This document shows, piece by piece, positions 42,304 to 50,349 of a DNA stretch of 64,000 bases. The stretch is taken from assembly GCA_964648295.1 (NCBI GenBank), contig CAZYNH010000006.1, forward strand, positions 1-64,000, given 5' to 3'. How positions within the stretch are numbered: the first letter of the stretch is position 1; each line of letters begins with the position of its first letter. The notes beneath the pieces are model-generated. The model did no database searches. It was not told where the DNA came from and saw only the letters and a program-made list of their open reading frames with translations. Source of the DNA: UBA4055 sp964648295 (GTDB lineage: Bacteria > UBA4055). The translations under genes and the position numbers were made by a program.

Positions 42304-42948
42304 TTAATTTTTGTCTTTCACGCTTCCGCTATCGAACAGCATGAACCCGGAAATGGAAACAGAGGTTTTCCATTCGTCTCTGGCATACGATCCCCAGTGC
42401 GCTTCAAGCAGACTTAACCTTACAAATCTTGCCAGAACCGGACTTATCTCAAATATTGTGGGTTCAGCTCTATCAATAAAAGTGCATACCTGACCCTCAG
42501 TTGTCTTGAAACAAGTAGGTGCCGGTCCTTCAACTTCACCCGTCTCGACTTCCTGCCACGGGCCTTCATAAAATTCACTTACCGCCAATCCGATCCTGCG
42601 CACTGCGTTATTTCCTCCGCCCGTACCCCGGTTATCCGTATGACGCGCGAATACAACGATACGGTCGAATGATACGATACTTCCAAGATCTATTATAGCT
42701 TCCGGAGCACCGTCTTTCAAAGGAGCATCCCATGCAGCATAACCGTTACCGTCAATAAGAGCTTCGCTCCCCTGCTTTGCGGATTCCGGCTGTACCGAAA
42801 CGATTGAACTCCCCGTGCAGATATTCCCGCTCCATCCGGCAGGCGGAACAAACAGAAATTCCTCAGCCTTCGGACGAAGCTCTGCGATCTTTGCTTCTAT
42901 CTGCCCCATCGTTAGAACATTTGATGAGCCTTTATCAAGTGAAGCCAT
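42304..42948 (-). CDS. Discoidin (F5/8 type C)-like domain protein
   Basis: A protein of 214 residues. About residues 60-200 resemble a discoidin jelly roll: APEAIIDLGSIVSFDRIVVF, then GLAVSEFYEGPWQEVETGE, and ARFVRLSLLEAHWG near the end. There is no signal peptide, so a cytoplasmic role or a nonclassical export route must be assumed; discoidin domains are usually extracellular carbohydrate binders. The ATG at 42948 has TGGAGGA upstream. It has no recognised partner, but is near the Ntn-hydrolase on the same strand. Confidence 0.6.
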   Translation of the reverse strand: MASLDKGSSNVLTMGQIEAKIAELRPKAEEFLFVPPAGWSGNICTGSSIVSVQPESAKQGSEALIDGNGYAAWDAPLKDGAPEAIIDLGSIVSFDRIVVFARHTDNRGTGGGNNAVRRIGLAVSEFYEGPWQEVETGEVEGPAPTCFKTTEGQVCTFIDRAEPTIFEISPVLARFVRLSLLEAHWGSYARDEWKTSVSISGFMLFDSGSVKDKN

Positions 42949-43013
42949 AATATCCTCCAATAATTTGACATAAGTCCGAATTTACTCATTTTAACGCTCA
43001 TTTACAAGATAAA

Positions 43014-43430
43014 TCATGGAACGATTTTGAACTGTGTTTTCCGATTCTGAATTCCGTCAAATGTGCTATAAATGACCGAATTAACAACTACCATTACTAT
43101 AACCGCCCAGAAACCATAATAACGACTTATCCATGTTCCGGCTCCCCATGAATTACCAATAACAATAGCGAGACAGATAATTTTACCGATTTTGACCGGT
43201 GTAAACATGCAGATAACTGATATGATTATCAGCCATATCATAGTCACAATAAACAAGCCCAGTACATGGTTTTGCATAGCCCAGTTCAGAATCGGATTCC
43301 CTTCAACAGCTTCATGCAGATAATATTGCCAGTATTCAGGTTTTTGGTTTACAGCTGTTACCAATAGATCAATTAAGCAGGCGAAAGCTGCAGGTACAAA
43401 AATCAATAGTTTGGTTTTCTTATCAATCAT
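43014..43430 (-). CDS. Polytopic membrane protein, unknown family
   Basis: A 138-residue protein with about four membrane helices: LLIFVPAAFACLIDLLVTAV, HVLGLFIVTMIWLIIISVIC, IICLAIVIGNSWGAGTWISR and YYGFWAVIVMVVVNSVIY. The ATG at 43430 has GAGGGAG seven bases upstream, so the in-frame TTG at 43433 is not needed. No family is recognised. It is one of a run of small same-strand genes with strong ribosome sites between 40.4 and 43.4 kb. Confidence 0.6.
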   Translation of the reverse strand: MIDKKTKLLIFVPAAFACLIDLLVTAVNQKPEYWQYYLHEAVEGNPILNWAMQNHVLGLFIVTMIWLIIISVICMFTPVKIGKIICLAIVIGNSWGAGTWISRYYGFWAVIVMVVVNSVIYSTFDGIQNRKTQFKIVP

Positions 43431-43519
43431 CAAAATACTCCCTCTTAAATCAATTAAAATGCAGACCGACTAATTTTCCCGATTTTCTACTTTAAATTTC
43501 TAAAGTGCCTTAAAACTTC

Positions 43520-44347
43520 TCAAACATAAATCGCCGCCTTAATTGTTTCAGTCTCAATATTCTGCATGATGCCCCACTTTGTTTTTATTTTTCCGCCCTT
43601 TGGTAATTCCGTATCTAATAATACGACTGAGCTTGTTTTTAACTTCTCTAATTCTGCGGTTATGACCGTTTTAATTTCTAATAATTCCAGAAGAAAACCG
43701 AGCCGTTTTATAACTGCCTGAGAATTAAATTTAATAATGTATTCCAGAAGTAAATCGAACCTGATCTTTTCCCGGGAAATGTAAATCGCCCTTGCAACTT
43801 CAACAATACCTCCCGCATAGTCAGGCTTAAACAGGCAATCAACGATCGTTTTTTCCAGATCAGAGCAGAAAACCTTATTATAATCGTCTATCCATATTTT
43901 CTTTTTGCCGAAGAAATGATTTTCATTGTGAAATATAAACTGAAACGGGATATTCTTAATTTTTAAAACTGAAGGGCGCTGCTGCTTAGAAACAACTATC
44001 TGTTCCTGCAAAGAAGGCTGTGTGATCAAATTATGGATCTGCAAGGCTGAATAATAACCTATATAATAATCCCCGTCCTCTACAAGATATTCCGTAAGTA
44101 AATGGCAGTCAGGCATAAAAGAATCAGGATCCCTTTCGTAGGGTATAACATGATAAAGCCCTCTCTTCACCCTCATCAAAAGGCCTCTCCGCGTCATATC
44201 CGTCAAAAGTTCTCTCAACGCACTGTCTTTAGAATCAGGCAAAGCTTTTTTTGCAAGATCGAAATCAAAGCACAAAATTTCCCGTGAATTCAAAAAAGTA
44301 AGCAACTCATTCGATTTTGTGGATATTAACTTATGTTTTATAGTCAT
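43520..44347 (-). CDS. AbiEi-like antitoxin, apparently without its own toxin
   Basis: A 275-residue protein of the AbiEi type. A winged helix covers about residues 25-75 (ALRELLTDMTRRGLLMRVKRG, then YHVIPYE), followed by the core motifs GDYYIGYYSALQIHNL and DLEKTIVDCLFKPDYAGG. No AbiEii gene follows it; the next gene downstream is a membrane protein. It may respond to the AbiEii 59 bases upstream, already paired with its own AbiEi, or act as a stand-alone regulator. It differs in sequence from the other AbiEi proteins in the window. Confidence 0.75.
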   Translation of the reverse strand: MTIKHKLISTKSNELLTFLNSREILCFDFDLAKKALPDSKDSALRELLTDMTRRGLLMRVKRGLYHVIPYERDPDSFMPDCHLLTEYLVEDGDYYIGYYSALQIHNLITQPSLQEQIVVSKQQRPSVLKIKNIPFQFIFHNENHFFGKKKIWIDDYNKVFCSDLEKTIVDCLFKPDYAGGIVEVARAIYISREKIRFDLLLEYIIKFNSQAVIKRLGFLLELLEIKTVITAELEKLKTSSVVLLDTELPKGGKIKTKWGIMQNIETETIKAAIYV

Positions 44348-44405
44348 TTTATCAGCACAAACCTGTTAAACGCAATATACAATATAACATATAATAATGA
44401 AGAAA

Positions 44406-45197
44406 TCAAATCTTTTCAAGTATTTCCGCTCTGACAAGTTCATAAGCTTTGTCAATATCATACGCTGATTCGCTGTAGATCAAAGCAGTAATATCTCCAA
44501 GAAAATCTTTATCCTTCATTTTATCTTCAATATTTTTCAAAAAATCTTTTTTTGAGGGAGGTCTTTCAACTGAAAAAGCCATATATTTCTTGTAACTTTT
44601 CAATACTTTAGCGACATCTAAGTCTTTTAATCTTGTTAGCGCAAGATAAAGATCATACAGATCCCTTCCCTTTTTCCTCTGATACAATGCCCTAAGTTTT
44701 GTGCCCAGCAATTCTTCAACGCAGTAAGTTGTGATATTACATTTACCGTTGAACCACGAAGATCTTACCTCAAAAGGATATTTTACAAAGCCCGAAACAG
44801 TAAAATGCTCTCTGCAGTTTGTTTCAATTTTCAGATTCAACTTTCGCACTGGAGGAAATTCAGATTCAAAAGTATATACGAGAGTATTGTTACTCGCTTT
44901 TTGTTTTATTTTAGGTTCACCTAAAAAAATCATTCTCTCTCTTATCCGATCAATAATAGGACCAAAAGGCTCTTCAATAATTTGAACAAGATCAATGTCT
45001 TCCGAATATCTGGGCTGTGGCTCTAAATACAGCTTATGTAAAGCCGTACCTCCCCTGAATGCGAGCCTTTCTGAAAGTAGGTCATCAGAAAACAATTCAA
45101 TTAATGATCGACAGATAATAAGATCCTGTTCTATCTGTTCATTTGTTTTCCAAGGTGAGTATTTATTCCATTCTCTTATATATCCCTGAGGTATCAT
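44406..45197 (-). CDS. AbiEii-family nucleotidyltransferase toxin (type IV TA)
   Basis: A 263-residue paralogue of the protein at 1160-1957. FRGGTALHKLYLEP and SEDIDLVQII carry the nucleotidyltransferase residues, and LGTKLRALYQRKKGRDLYDLY is the basic motif. Its start lies in the end of the upstream AbiEi gene (four-base overlap, 45194-45197), exactly as in the first module. It should be neutralised by that AbiEi. It is followed after 59 bases by the lone AbiEi-like gene. Confidence 0.85.
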   Translation of the reverse strand: MIPQGYIREWNKYSPWKTNEQIEQDLIICRSLIELFSDDLLSERLAFRGGTALHKLYLEPQPRYSEDIDLVQIIEEPFGPIIDRIRERMIFLGEPKIKQKASNNTLVYTFESEFPPVRKLNLKIETNCREHFTVSGFVKYPFEVRSSWFNGKCNITTYCVEELLGTKLRALYQRKKGRDLYDLYLALTRLKDLDVAKVLKSYKKYMAFSVERPPSKKDFLKNIEDKMKDKDFLGDITALIYSESAYDIDKAYELVRAEILEKI

Positions 45198-46012
45198 TCG
45201 TCTATCTCGATATCTGTATTAACAATAACCATCCATCTGTTATTAGGCTCATTTCTTTTCGTATCTTTTTTTGGATTTAATGGAATTCTATAAAATTTTA
45301 ATGATCGCCTTAATGCATTTTCATAAAGAGCATCTGCAAGATATATTCTGTCGCATACGAAATCAAAAAAATAACCAAGTTTCTGTAAACTTGCTACTGA
45401 AGCATAATTCATTATTTCAGAATTAAAGTCTATAGGTTTTATTGCATCACACAACTCATTAATAACAGTACCGACTCTGTTCAAACCACCGATCTTATTT
45501 ACAAAATGCACAAGGTCAACTGCAGTCAAAACAGGATTTGATACATTTATATAGCCTGACTCAGTTTTAATTTTAACTATCATTTGATCAGGATATTTCT
45601 TAATACCGGTAAAATTTATTTTAAAATCCTTTTTTTTAGTCGGACGAAGTGCCGGTTGAGTTGTAGTAACAAAATATTCTTGAGGCTGCTGATGCGAAGA
45701 ACCGTGTAATGCCGCTGCACTTAACAATGAAACATAATATTTCCTTCCCAAATAACTCATAAACTGGTCAATGAATGACGGTACCGGAAGAAATCCCATA
45801 TTAAGATACTGTGGAGGTATAATTGTATAATAGCCTTTATGAATTGATAGTATCTTACCCCTTTTAGATAACCTGTTGAGAGCAAGTTTTATTGCATCTT
45901 CCGATTTATTGGGGTAACAGCTTTTTACTTCTGAAAGAGAAAATGAATATTTGCCTTCAGAAAGTTTTAATTCTACCCAAATTTCGATATTGACTTGTTT
46001 ATCATTTTTCAT
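45194..46012 (-). CDS. AbiEi-family antitoxin (type IV TA)
   Basis: A protein of 272 residues similar throughout to the AbiEi at 360-1163 (YTIIPPQY, YYVSLLSAAALHGSSHQQPQ, SNPVLTAVDLVHFVNKIGG). It has an N-terminal winged helix and the AbiEi core. I start at 46012: the ATG at 46033 lies within the predicted -10 element. The promoter would place the transcript start within a few bases of 46012, so the message may be leaderless. Coupled to the AbiEii gene by a four-base overlap. Confidence 0.8.
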   Translation of the reverse strand: MKNDKQVNIEIWVELKLSEGKYSFSLSEVKSCYPNKSEDAIKLALNRLSKRGKILSIHKGYYTIIPPQYLNMGFLPVPSFIDQFMSYLGRKYYVSLLSAAALHGSSHQQPQEYFVTTTQPALRPTKKKDFKINFTGIKKYPDQMIVKIKTESGYINVSNPVLTAVDLVHFVNKIGGLNRVGTVINELCDAIKPIDFNSEIMNYASVASLQKLGYFFDFVCDRIYLADALYENALRRSLKFYRIPLNPKKDTKRNEPNNRWMVIVNTDIEIDE

Positions 46013-46021
46013 AACGAAAGT

Positions 46022-46050
46022 AATATAATGCATAAAGTATCATTTTTCAA
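46022..46050 (-). promoter_or_regulatory. Predicted promoter of the second AbiE pair
   Basis: On the minus strand, TTGAAA (46050-46045) and TATATT (46027-46022) are 17 bases apart. Transcription would start near 46015, only a few bases before the ATG at 46012. No Shine-Dalgarno is visible. Confidence 0.55.
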
Positions 46051-46144
46051 TACCTTTCGCAACTTTTTACTCTTTTAATTACAATACAACTTTGGATTGT
46101 CTTTACTGCCCCATTCGGTTATTCTTGATCGGGGATAGAATAGT

Positions 46145-46408
46145 TTATTCGCTTATTGCCAAAACTTCGGGTTCGCATTTATTATACAAAGTTTCAGGTG
46201 CGATGTCCACTTCACCGTCCCAGACAATAGTTCCAAGTTCTTCGGAAACAATGAAATTTTTAAAATATGACAAATCTTTAAACTTTGAGAAAACACCGCC
46301 TTTCGCAGAGTAATGTGAAAAATCCACTATGCCTGATTCTCCGTTTTCAAAGAAAACTCTAAGCTTATAACCCTCAATATATTCAGCTTTGATAACATCG
46401 CAAAGCAT
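46145..46408 (-). CDS. DUF2442-domain protein
   Basis: An 87-residue protein of the DUF2442 family: YIEGYKLRVFFENGESGIVDF and SKFKDLSYFKNFIV, then LGTIVWDGEVDIAPETLY. DUF2442 genes often sit next to DUF4160 genes as putative toxin-antitoxin pairs; here no DUF4160 neighbour is visible. The ATG at 46408 has GGAG seven bases upstream and is preferred over 46423. Confidence 0.75.
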   Translation of the reverse strand: MLCDVIKAEYIEGYKLRVFFENGESGIVDFSHYSAKGGVFSKFKDLSYFKNFIVSEELGTIVWDGEVDIAPETLYNKCEPEVLAISE

Positions 46409-46544
46409 TTCGCAACTCCGCATTTAAACTGCAATATACAAAATATTCCTTCTTAAAACAAATAATTTTCATGCGCAGATTCAATTTATTTCAACTATCT
46501 TACAGCCTTGTTTACGCACAATTGTGCAAGCCAGACTTGCATAA

Positions 46545-46871
46545 TTAGAGTTTTTTAGGCTCATTATGTGCCTGACATTTATGAGATTTTTCTTCATCTT
46601 CACTGTCCCACATTTCTCTATAGATATTTATATAATCCGCCGTTGCATGAGGATCAACATTATAATAGTACCGGCAGAGTTTCTTAAACAATTTTAACAT
46701 GTCTTCATCGTAGCAAAAACCCAGCATTCCGTCAAAAATGTGTTCTATCAATTTTTTATCTTCTGACTTAGATACGATAATATCCTGAACGGTTTTCGAA
46801 TATATATCTATAGCCTGTTCCTCTATCATTCTAAAATTTTCGAGAATTTTCTCAATGTCTTTATACATCAT
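46545..46871 (-). CDS. Hypothetical partner of the HTH gene, 108 aa
   Basis: A helical, acidic protein (IEKILENFRMIEEQAIDIYS, FDGMLGFCYDEDMLKLFKKL), no family recognised. It overlaps the HTH gene upstream by four bases, like the second gene of a toxin-antitoxin or restriction-controller pair. The C-terminal HKCQAHNEPKKL is basic. Toxicity is only a guess from the arrangement. Confidence 0.6.
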   Translation of the reverse strand: MMYKDIEKILENFRMIEEQAIDIYSKTVQDIIVSKSEDKKLIEHIFDGMLGFCYDEDMLKLFKKLCRYYYNVDPHATADYINIYREMWDSEDEEKSHKCQAHNEPKKL

Positions 46872-47221
46872 TCTTTCCCGTATTTAGCTTTATCCTCAGC
46901 GACCATCATACTTTTCGGTTTTGTTTTATAAATATCTTTTTTGACAGGCACGATCTCCAAATCTAAACCAACACTATCTGCAAGCTCCACCATTTTTTTA
47001 AGAGAAATATTCGGAGTTTTGTTCAACAGTTTGGAAACAGCCGCAGCTGAAATATCCAGCTTTCTGGCTATATCAGCACGCTTTATTTTTTTGATCTCCA
47101 TCTCAGTAAGTATGAGATGATAGAAATCGAGGATCATACCCCATGCTTTTTCTTCTGCGTCGGGGGCTTCTAAAAAGAAGTCCTCAATCTCCTTGTATGT
47201 ATTTTTCGAATTCTTTTTCAT
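46868..47221 (-). CDS. XRE-type helix-turn-helix regulator
   Basis: A protein of 117 residues. The C-terminal half has a clear HTH of the lambda-repressor/HigA type: KRADIARKLDISAAAVSKLL, followed by ISLKKMVELADSVGLDLEIV. The N-terminus (NTYKEIEDFFLEAPDAEEKA) is a helical extension. I start at the ATG at 47221; the in-frame TTG at 47248 lies within the predicted promoter. A palindrome at 47229-47246 just upstream is probably its own operator. It is coupled to the 108-residue gene. Confidence 0.75.
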   Translation of the reverse strand: MKKNSKNTYKEIEDFFLEAPDAEEKAWGMILDFYHLILTEMEIKKIKRADIARKLDISAAAVSKLLNKTPNISLKKMVELADSVGLDLEIVPVKKDIYKTKPKSMMVAEDKAKYGKE

Positions 47222-47226
47222 ACCCA

Positions 47227-47255
47227 AAGTTAACCTATAAGTTAACAAAAGTCAA
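47227..47255 (-). promoter_or_regulatory. Promoter with candidate operator of the HTH gene
   Basis: On the minus strand, TTGACT (47255-47250) is followed after 17 bases by TAACTT (47232-47227). The near-perfect palindrome GTTAACCTATAAGTTAAC (47229-47246, eight of nine pairs match) occupies the spacer. The HTH protein likely binds it. The transcript would begin at or near the ATG. Confidence 0.55.
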
Positions 47256-47275
47256 GGATTATTTCGTAAAACTAT

Positions 47276-48148
47276 CTACTTAAACCAACCCCTAACTTGA
47301 CTAATAACAAGTTCAGGATTCTCCCAATGCATTATGTGAGTAAGAGGCATTTTTTTTACAACACCGCCTGTTTCCGATCGAAACTTTTCCGCCAAAATAT
47401 CCCTATACAAAAGATTTTCAGGAATGGCAGCCTGCAATAGAAGAATATTATTCCCTGCTTTAGAAGATTTAATCTTAGCATATATAAGATCCGGCGGGCA
47501 CTCATAAATACCGGTCAGGCATTTTTCAGCAATATTCCCCGGCACATGCCAACAATATTTGTTATCTTTAATTATAGCTAAATCCATAGTAGCGGCATTT
47601 AATAATTCAGACCAGCGCGGATAATTTATTTTTTCTGCCCCGATAAAACTTTCCATCGTATCAAAAACATAGCCGTCAAAATCTCTCCGATAAAATTCCA
47701 GATTTTCTTCAAGAGAAGTCAATCCTGTCCCGTTAGCCAGATTATAACTGTCAACAAAAGAAGGTATATGGTAACCGCCGTCTATAAGTAACATTTTTTT
47801 TACATTCTCAAAGTATTTGCTATAATAAAACATTGCAATCTGACCGCCCCACGAGTGCGCAAGCAAATAAAAATCCTTAATATCTAACACAATACAAAGA
47901 TCATTTACCCATTCGACAATCCTATCGATCTTATAATCATCCTCAGACTCAAACGGAGCTGTCTTACCATGAGCCGGCAAATCAATACTGATAAAGTAAA
48001 AATCATTTTTTAATGCCTCCGCCACCTCTATAAAACTCAATTGCGTACTACCTAATCCATGCAGGCATAAAACTACGGGATTATTTACATTTCCCCATTC
48101 GGCTATCCTTGTCCATGTGCCTGATACTCCAACAAAACTCTGTTTCAT
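47276..48148 (-). CDS. Alpha/beta-fold hydrolase
   Basis: A 290-residue hydrolase. VVLCLHGLGSTQLSF holds the oxyanion HGxG motif, LLAHSWGGQIAMF the nucleophile elbow (Ser in HSWGG), MLLIDGGYH the neighbouring acidic strand, and PLTHIMHWENPE the catalytic His. There is no signal peptide, so it is cytoplasmic. The substrate is unknown. A truncated second copy lies at 49961-50345, on the far side of a DUF6088/AbiEii-type pair. Confidence 0.85.
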   Translation of the reverse strand: MKQSFVGVSGTWTRIAEWGNVNNPVVLCLHGLGSTQLSFIEVAEALKNDFYFISIDLPAHGKTAPFESEDDYKIDRIVEWVNDLCIVLDIKDFYLLAHSWGGQIAMFYYSKYFENVKKMLLIDGGYHIPSFVDSYNLANGTGLTSLEENLEFYRRDFDGYVFDTMESFIGAEKINYPRWSELLNAATMDLAIIKDNKYCWHVPGNIAEKCLTGIYECPPDLIYAKIKSSKAGNNILLLQAAIPENLLYRDILAEKFRSETGGVVKKMPLTHIMHWENPELVISQVRGWFK

Positions 48149-48168
48149 ATTTTATTTTGACTTAACAA

Positions 48169-49143
48169 TTAATTTATATTCCATGAAATCTTCAATAATC
48201 TTGAATGAATATCTTTCAGCGTTGATATCAGTTTTTCACCTTCCGGCAACTTACCCGTAACGAGACCTGCAAACGATCCGTAATATGCAGTTTTAATTCT
48301 TTCCCATGTTTTTTCCGGTTCAGCAAAAATAATAGCCTTTGAAGGATGCTCTTTTAGCCATTCATTGTTATTATTAAAACTTATAATGTCTTCCCTGCCG
48401 ATATTATGCAGCATTATATCAAAGCCTTCGTTGCTAATAAAAGTTCTTATATCGGGATCTTGCATTAACATATGAAGATCATAAACATGTCTTATCTTAT
48501 TCGATAGGTCGTAAAATGTACCCGCCTGTCTTGAAAATCTTACTAGACTCATTATTTTTTCACAAAAAGTTCTTTCAAGTGCTAAAACTTGAACTTTAAA
48601 CGGCTGCAATCCATATTTTTCAATCAGATCATTCTGTTTATTAATCTTCATCATTTCAGCTATATAACAATTTACATTTCTTACGGTAAATGGCTCAGCA
48701 TTACCAAATGAAGTTACTTCCAGAATTATAGAATCTTTTACCTCTCCTAATTCCCCAGCAAACATTCTTGTATATTCATGAGCAGTCTTTCTAAGCTTAC
48801 CGTGCTTACTCGTAATTCCTTTTATATTTATTTCAGGTAAATATTCAATGACTGATTTGCTGATCGCTCTTACTTTTCGAGATACAAGCGCTTCGCTTTC
48901 TCCTTCATTTTTCAATACAGCTATATCAATATCTTCAGAAAAACGATCTATCAGATTATAGCATTTTGAGATTGAAGTACCGCCTTTGAAGACAGCCTGC
49001 TCTCCAACTCGGGATGTAAATATTTCTTTCAAAGCGAATGTTACCCAATAATCTTTTTCAATATAAACATCTTTTATGTTGAACATTTGTTCAGCAGCTT
49101 TAACTGCATCTTTGAACAATTCTGTATCTTTATGTAATTTCAT
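48169..49143 (-). CDS. AbiEii/AbiGii-type nucleotidyltransferase toxin
   Basis: A 324-residue nucleotidyltransferase from a group distinct from the two AbiEii paralogues. VFKGGTSISKCYNLIDRFSED supplies the GG-T and SEDIDI motifs, and RTFCEKIMSLVRFSRQAG the Lys-containing helix. YIEKDYWVTFALKEIF is the typical N-terminus of this group. Its start overlaps the DUF6088 gene by four bases, so the pair is translationally coupled. The toxin function is inferred from the family. Confidence 0.82.
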   Translation of the reverse strand: MKLHKDTELFKDAVKAAEQMFNIKDVYIEKDYWVTFALKEIFTSRVGEQAVFKGGTSISKCYNLIDRFSEDIDIAVLKNEGESEALVSRKVRAISKSVIEYLPEINIKGITSKHGKLRKTAHEYTRMFAGELGEVKDSIILEVTSFGNAEPFTVRNVNCYIAEMMKINKQNDLIEKYGLQPFKVQVLALERTFCEKIMSLVRFSRQAGTFYDLSNKIRHVYDLHMLMQDPDIRTFISNEGFDIMLHNIGREDIISFNNNNEWLKEHPSKAIIFAEPEKTWERIKTAYYGSFAGLVTGKLPEGEKLISTLKDIHSRLLKISWNIN

Positions 49144-49859
49144 TTTATATTCCAGTTTTTTGTCGGGATCAGTGAATCAATCTTATACCCGTAATCAAAA
49201 GAAGATAATGGATTTATCGTGTTTTTCAAATCTATCAATTCATTTTTGTTATAACCGATATTCTCAAGTATAGCTCCCAGAAAAGCTCTGACTCTCGGCG
49301 GATATTTTTTAGATAATTCCATCAATTGAGATTTTTCTGCCTTTTTTATATAGTCTGTCAAAAGTAACAGACCGCCTTTTCTATTCATATCCGGAATTTT
49401 ATTAAAATCTTTGATAACATCCAGTAACTGAAGTGATCTATAGTTGTTTTCAGTAACAGGAACATAACTCCTTGCTGATTTTATTATTGCATTGCCAATT
49501 GTTGTTGATATTTTCCTGTTGAAATATGCAATTCTATATATTTTTGATACCTGGGTTGTGAATTTCAATTCATTATACAAACCCATTCCTGTAATATATC
49601 CTATCCTATCTCCACCTTCAAATAAATATTTATAAACAATTTCGCTTCCGCCTGGAGCCAATTCCCCAAAAACAGTATTTTTAGGTATATAGAAGAAACC
49701 TGGTGACAGACTTTTGATTACACCTTTATTTTTCAATCTCTGAATAGCCTTTGCAGCCGCAATGAATTCGGTACTGTTAAGATCAAGATCCTTATATCCG
49801 AATAACTTTCCGGGGTTCATGCTGTTTATTCTTTTAGATATTACTGCTGCTGTTGTCAT
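49140..49859 (-). CDS. DUF6088 family AbiEi-like antitoxin
   Basis: A 239-residue protein matching DUF6088: KAIQRLKNKGVIKSLSPGFF is the winged helix and RIGYITGMGLYNELKFTTQV the AbiEi-like core. DUF6088 proteins occur upstream of AbiEii-type nucleotidyltransferases and are treated as their antitoxins. It has a promoter with the same hexamers as the first AbiE module. An inverted repeat (TGTCAAG at 49908-49914, CTTGACA at 49931-49937) overlaps the -35 and might be its operator. Confidence 0.8.
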   Translation of the reverse strand: MTTAAVISKRINSMNPGKLFGYKDLDLNSTEFIAAAKAIQRLKNKGVIKSLSPGFFYIPKNTVFGELAPGGSEIVYKYLFEGGDRIGYITGMGLYNELKFTTQVSKIYRIAYFNRKISTTIGNAIIKSARSYVPVTENNYRSLQLLDVIKDFNKIPDMNRKGGLLLLTDYIKKAEKSQLMELSKKYPPRVRAFLGAILENIGYNKNELIDLKNTINPLSSFDYGYKIDSLIPTKNWNIK

Positions 49860-49884
49860 TTTTCTTCCACACTCTATTACCAGT

Positions 49885-49913
49885 AATTTAATACTTTACT
49901 TTCAAAATGTCAA
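49885..49913 (-). promoter_or_regulatory. Predicted promoter of the DUF6088/nucleotidyltransferase pair
   Basis: On the minus strand, TTGACA (49913-49908) and TAAATT (49890-49885) are 17 bases apart, identical to the promoter at 295-323. TGTCAAG at 49908-49914 has an inverted partner CTTGACA at 49931-49937 that could be an operator. Confidence 0.6.
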
Positions 49914-49960
49914 GTTTTTCGTGCATTTTACTTGACATATCAAATACAAACGATCGTTTT

Positions 49961-50345
49961 TCCTGTCCCGTTAGCCAGATTATAACTGTCAACAAAAGAA
50001 GGAATATGGTAACCGCCGTCTATAAGTAACATTTTTTTTACATTCTCAAAGTGTTTGCTATAATAAAACATTGCAATCTGACCGCCCTATACAAAGATCA
50101 TTTACCCATTCGGCAATCCTATCGATCCTATATTCATCCTCAGACTCAAACGGAGCTGTCTTACCATGAGCCGACAAATCAATACTGATAAAGTAAAAAT
50201 CATTTTTTAATGCTTCCGCCACCTCTATAAAACTCAATTGCGTACTACCTAATCCATGCAGGCATAAAACTACCGGATTATTTGCATTTCCCCATTCCGT
50301 TATTTTTGTCCTTATGCCTGATACTTTAACAAAACTTTGTTTCAT
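49961..50345 (-). pseudogene. Truncated, frameshifted copy of the alpha/beta hydrolase
   Basis: This 385-base stretch is nearly identical to 47723-48148. The N-terminal 80 residues are intact (VVLCLHGLGSTQLSFIEVAE), but 41 bases are missing after the GRSD region at about 50085. The nucleophile elbow (HSWGG) is deleted and the frame shifts to an early stop at 50058. The homology then ends at 49961, inside the former gene. No active site remains, so this is a duplication remnant. Confidence 0.9.
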
Positions 50346-50349
50346 ATTC

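Noticed and set aside
49890..49960. Insertion sequence between the DUF6088 gene and the hydrolase remnant
   Set aside because: The inverted TGTCAAG/CTTGACA pair is too short and encloses only 16 bases; it fits an operator better than IS ends.
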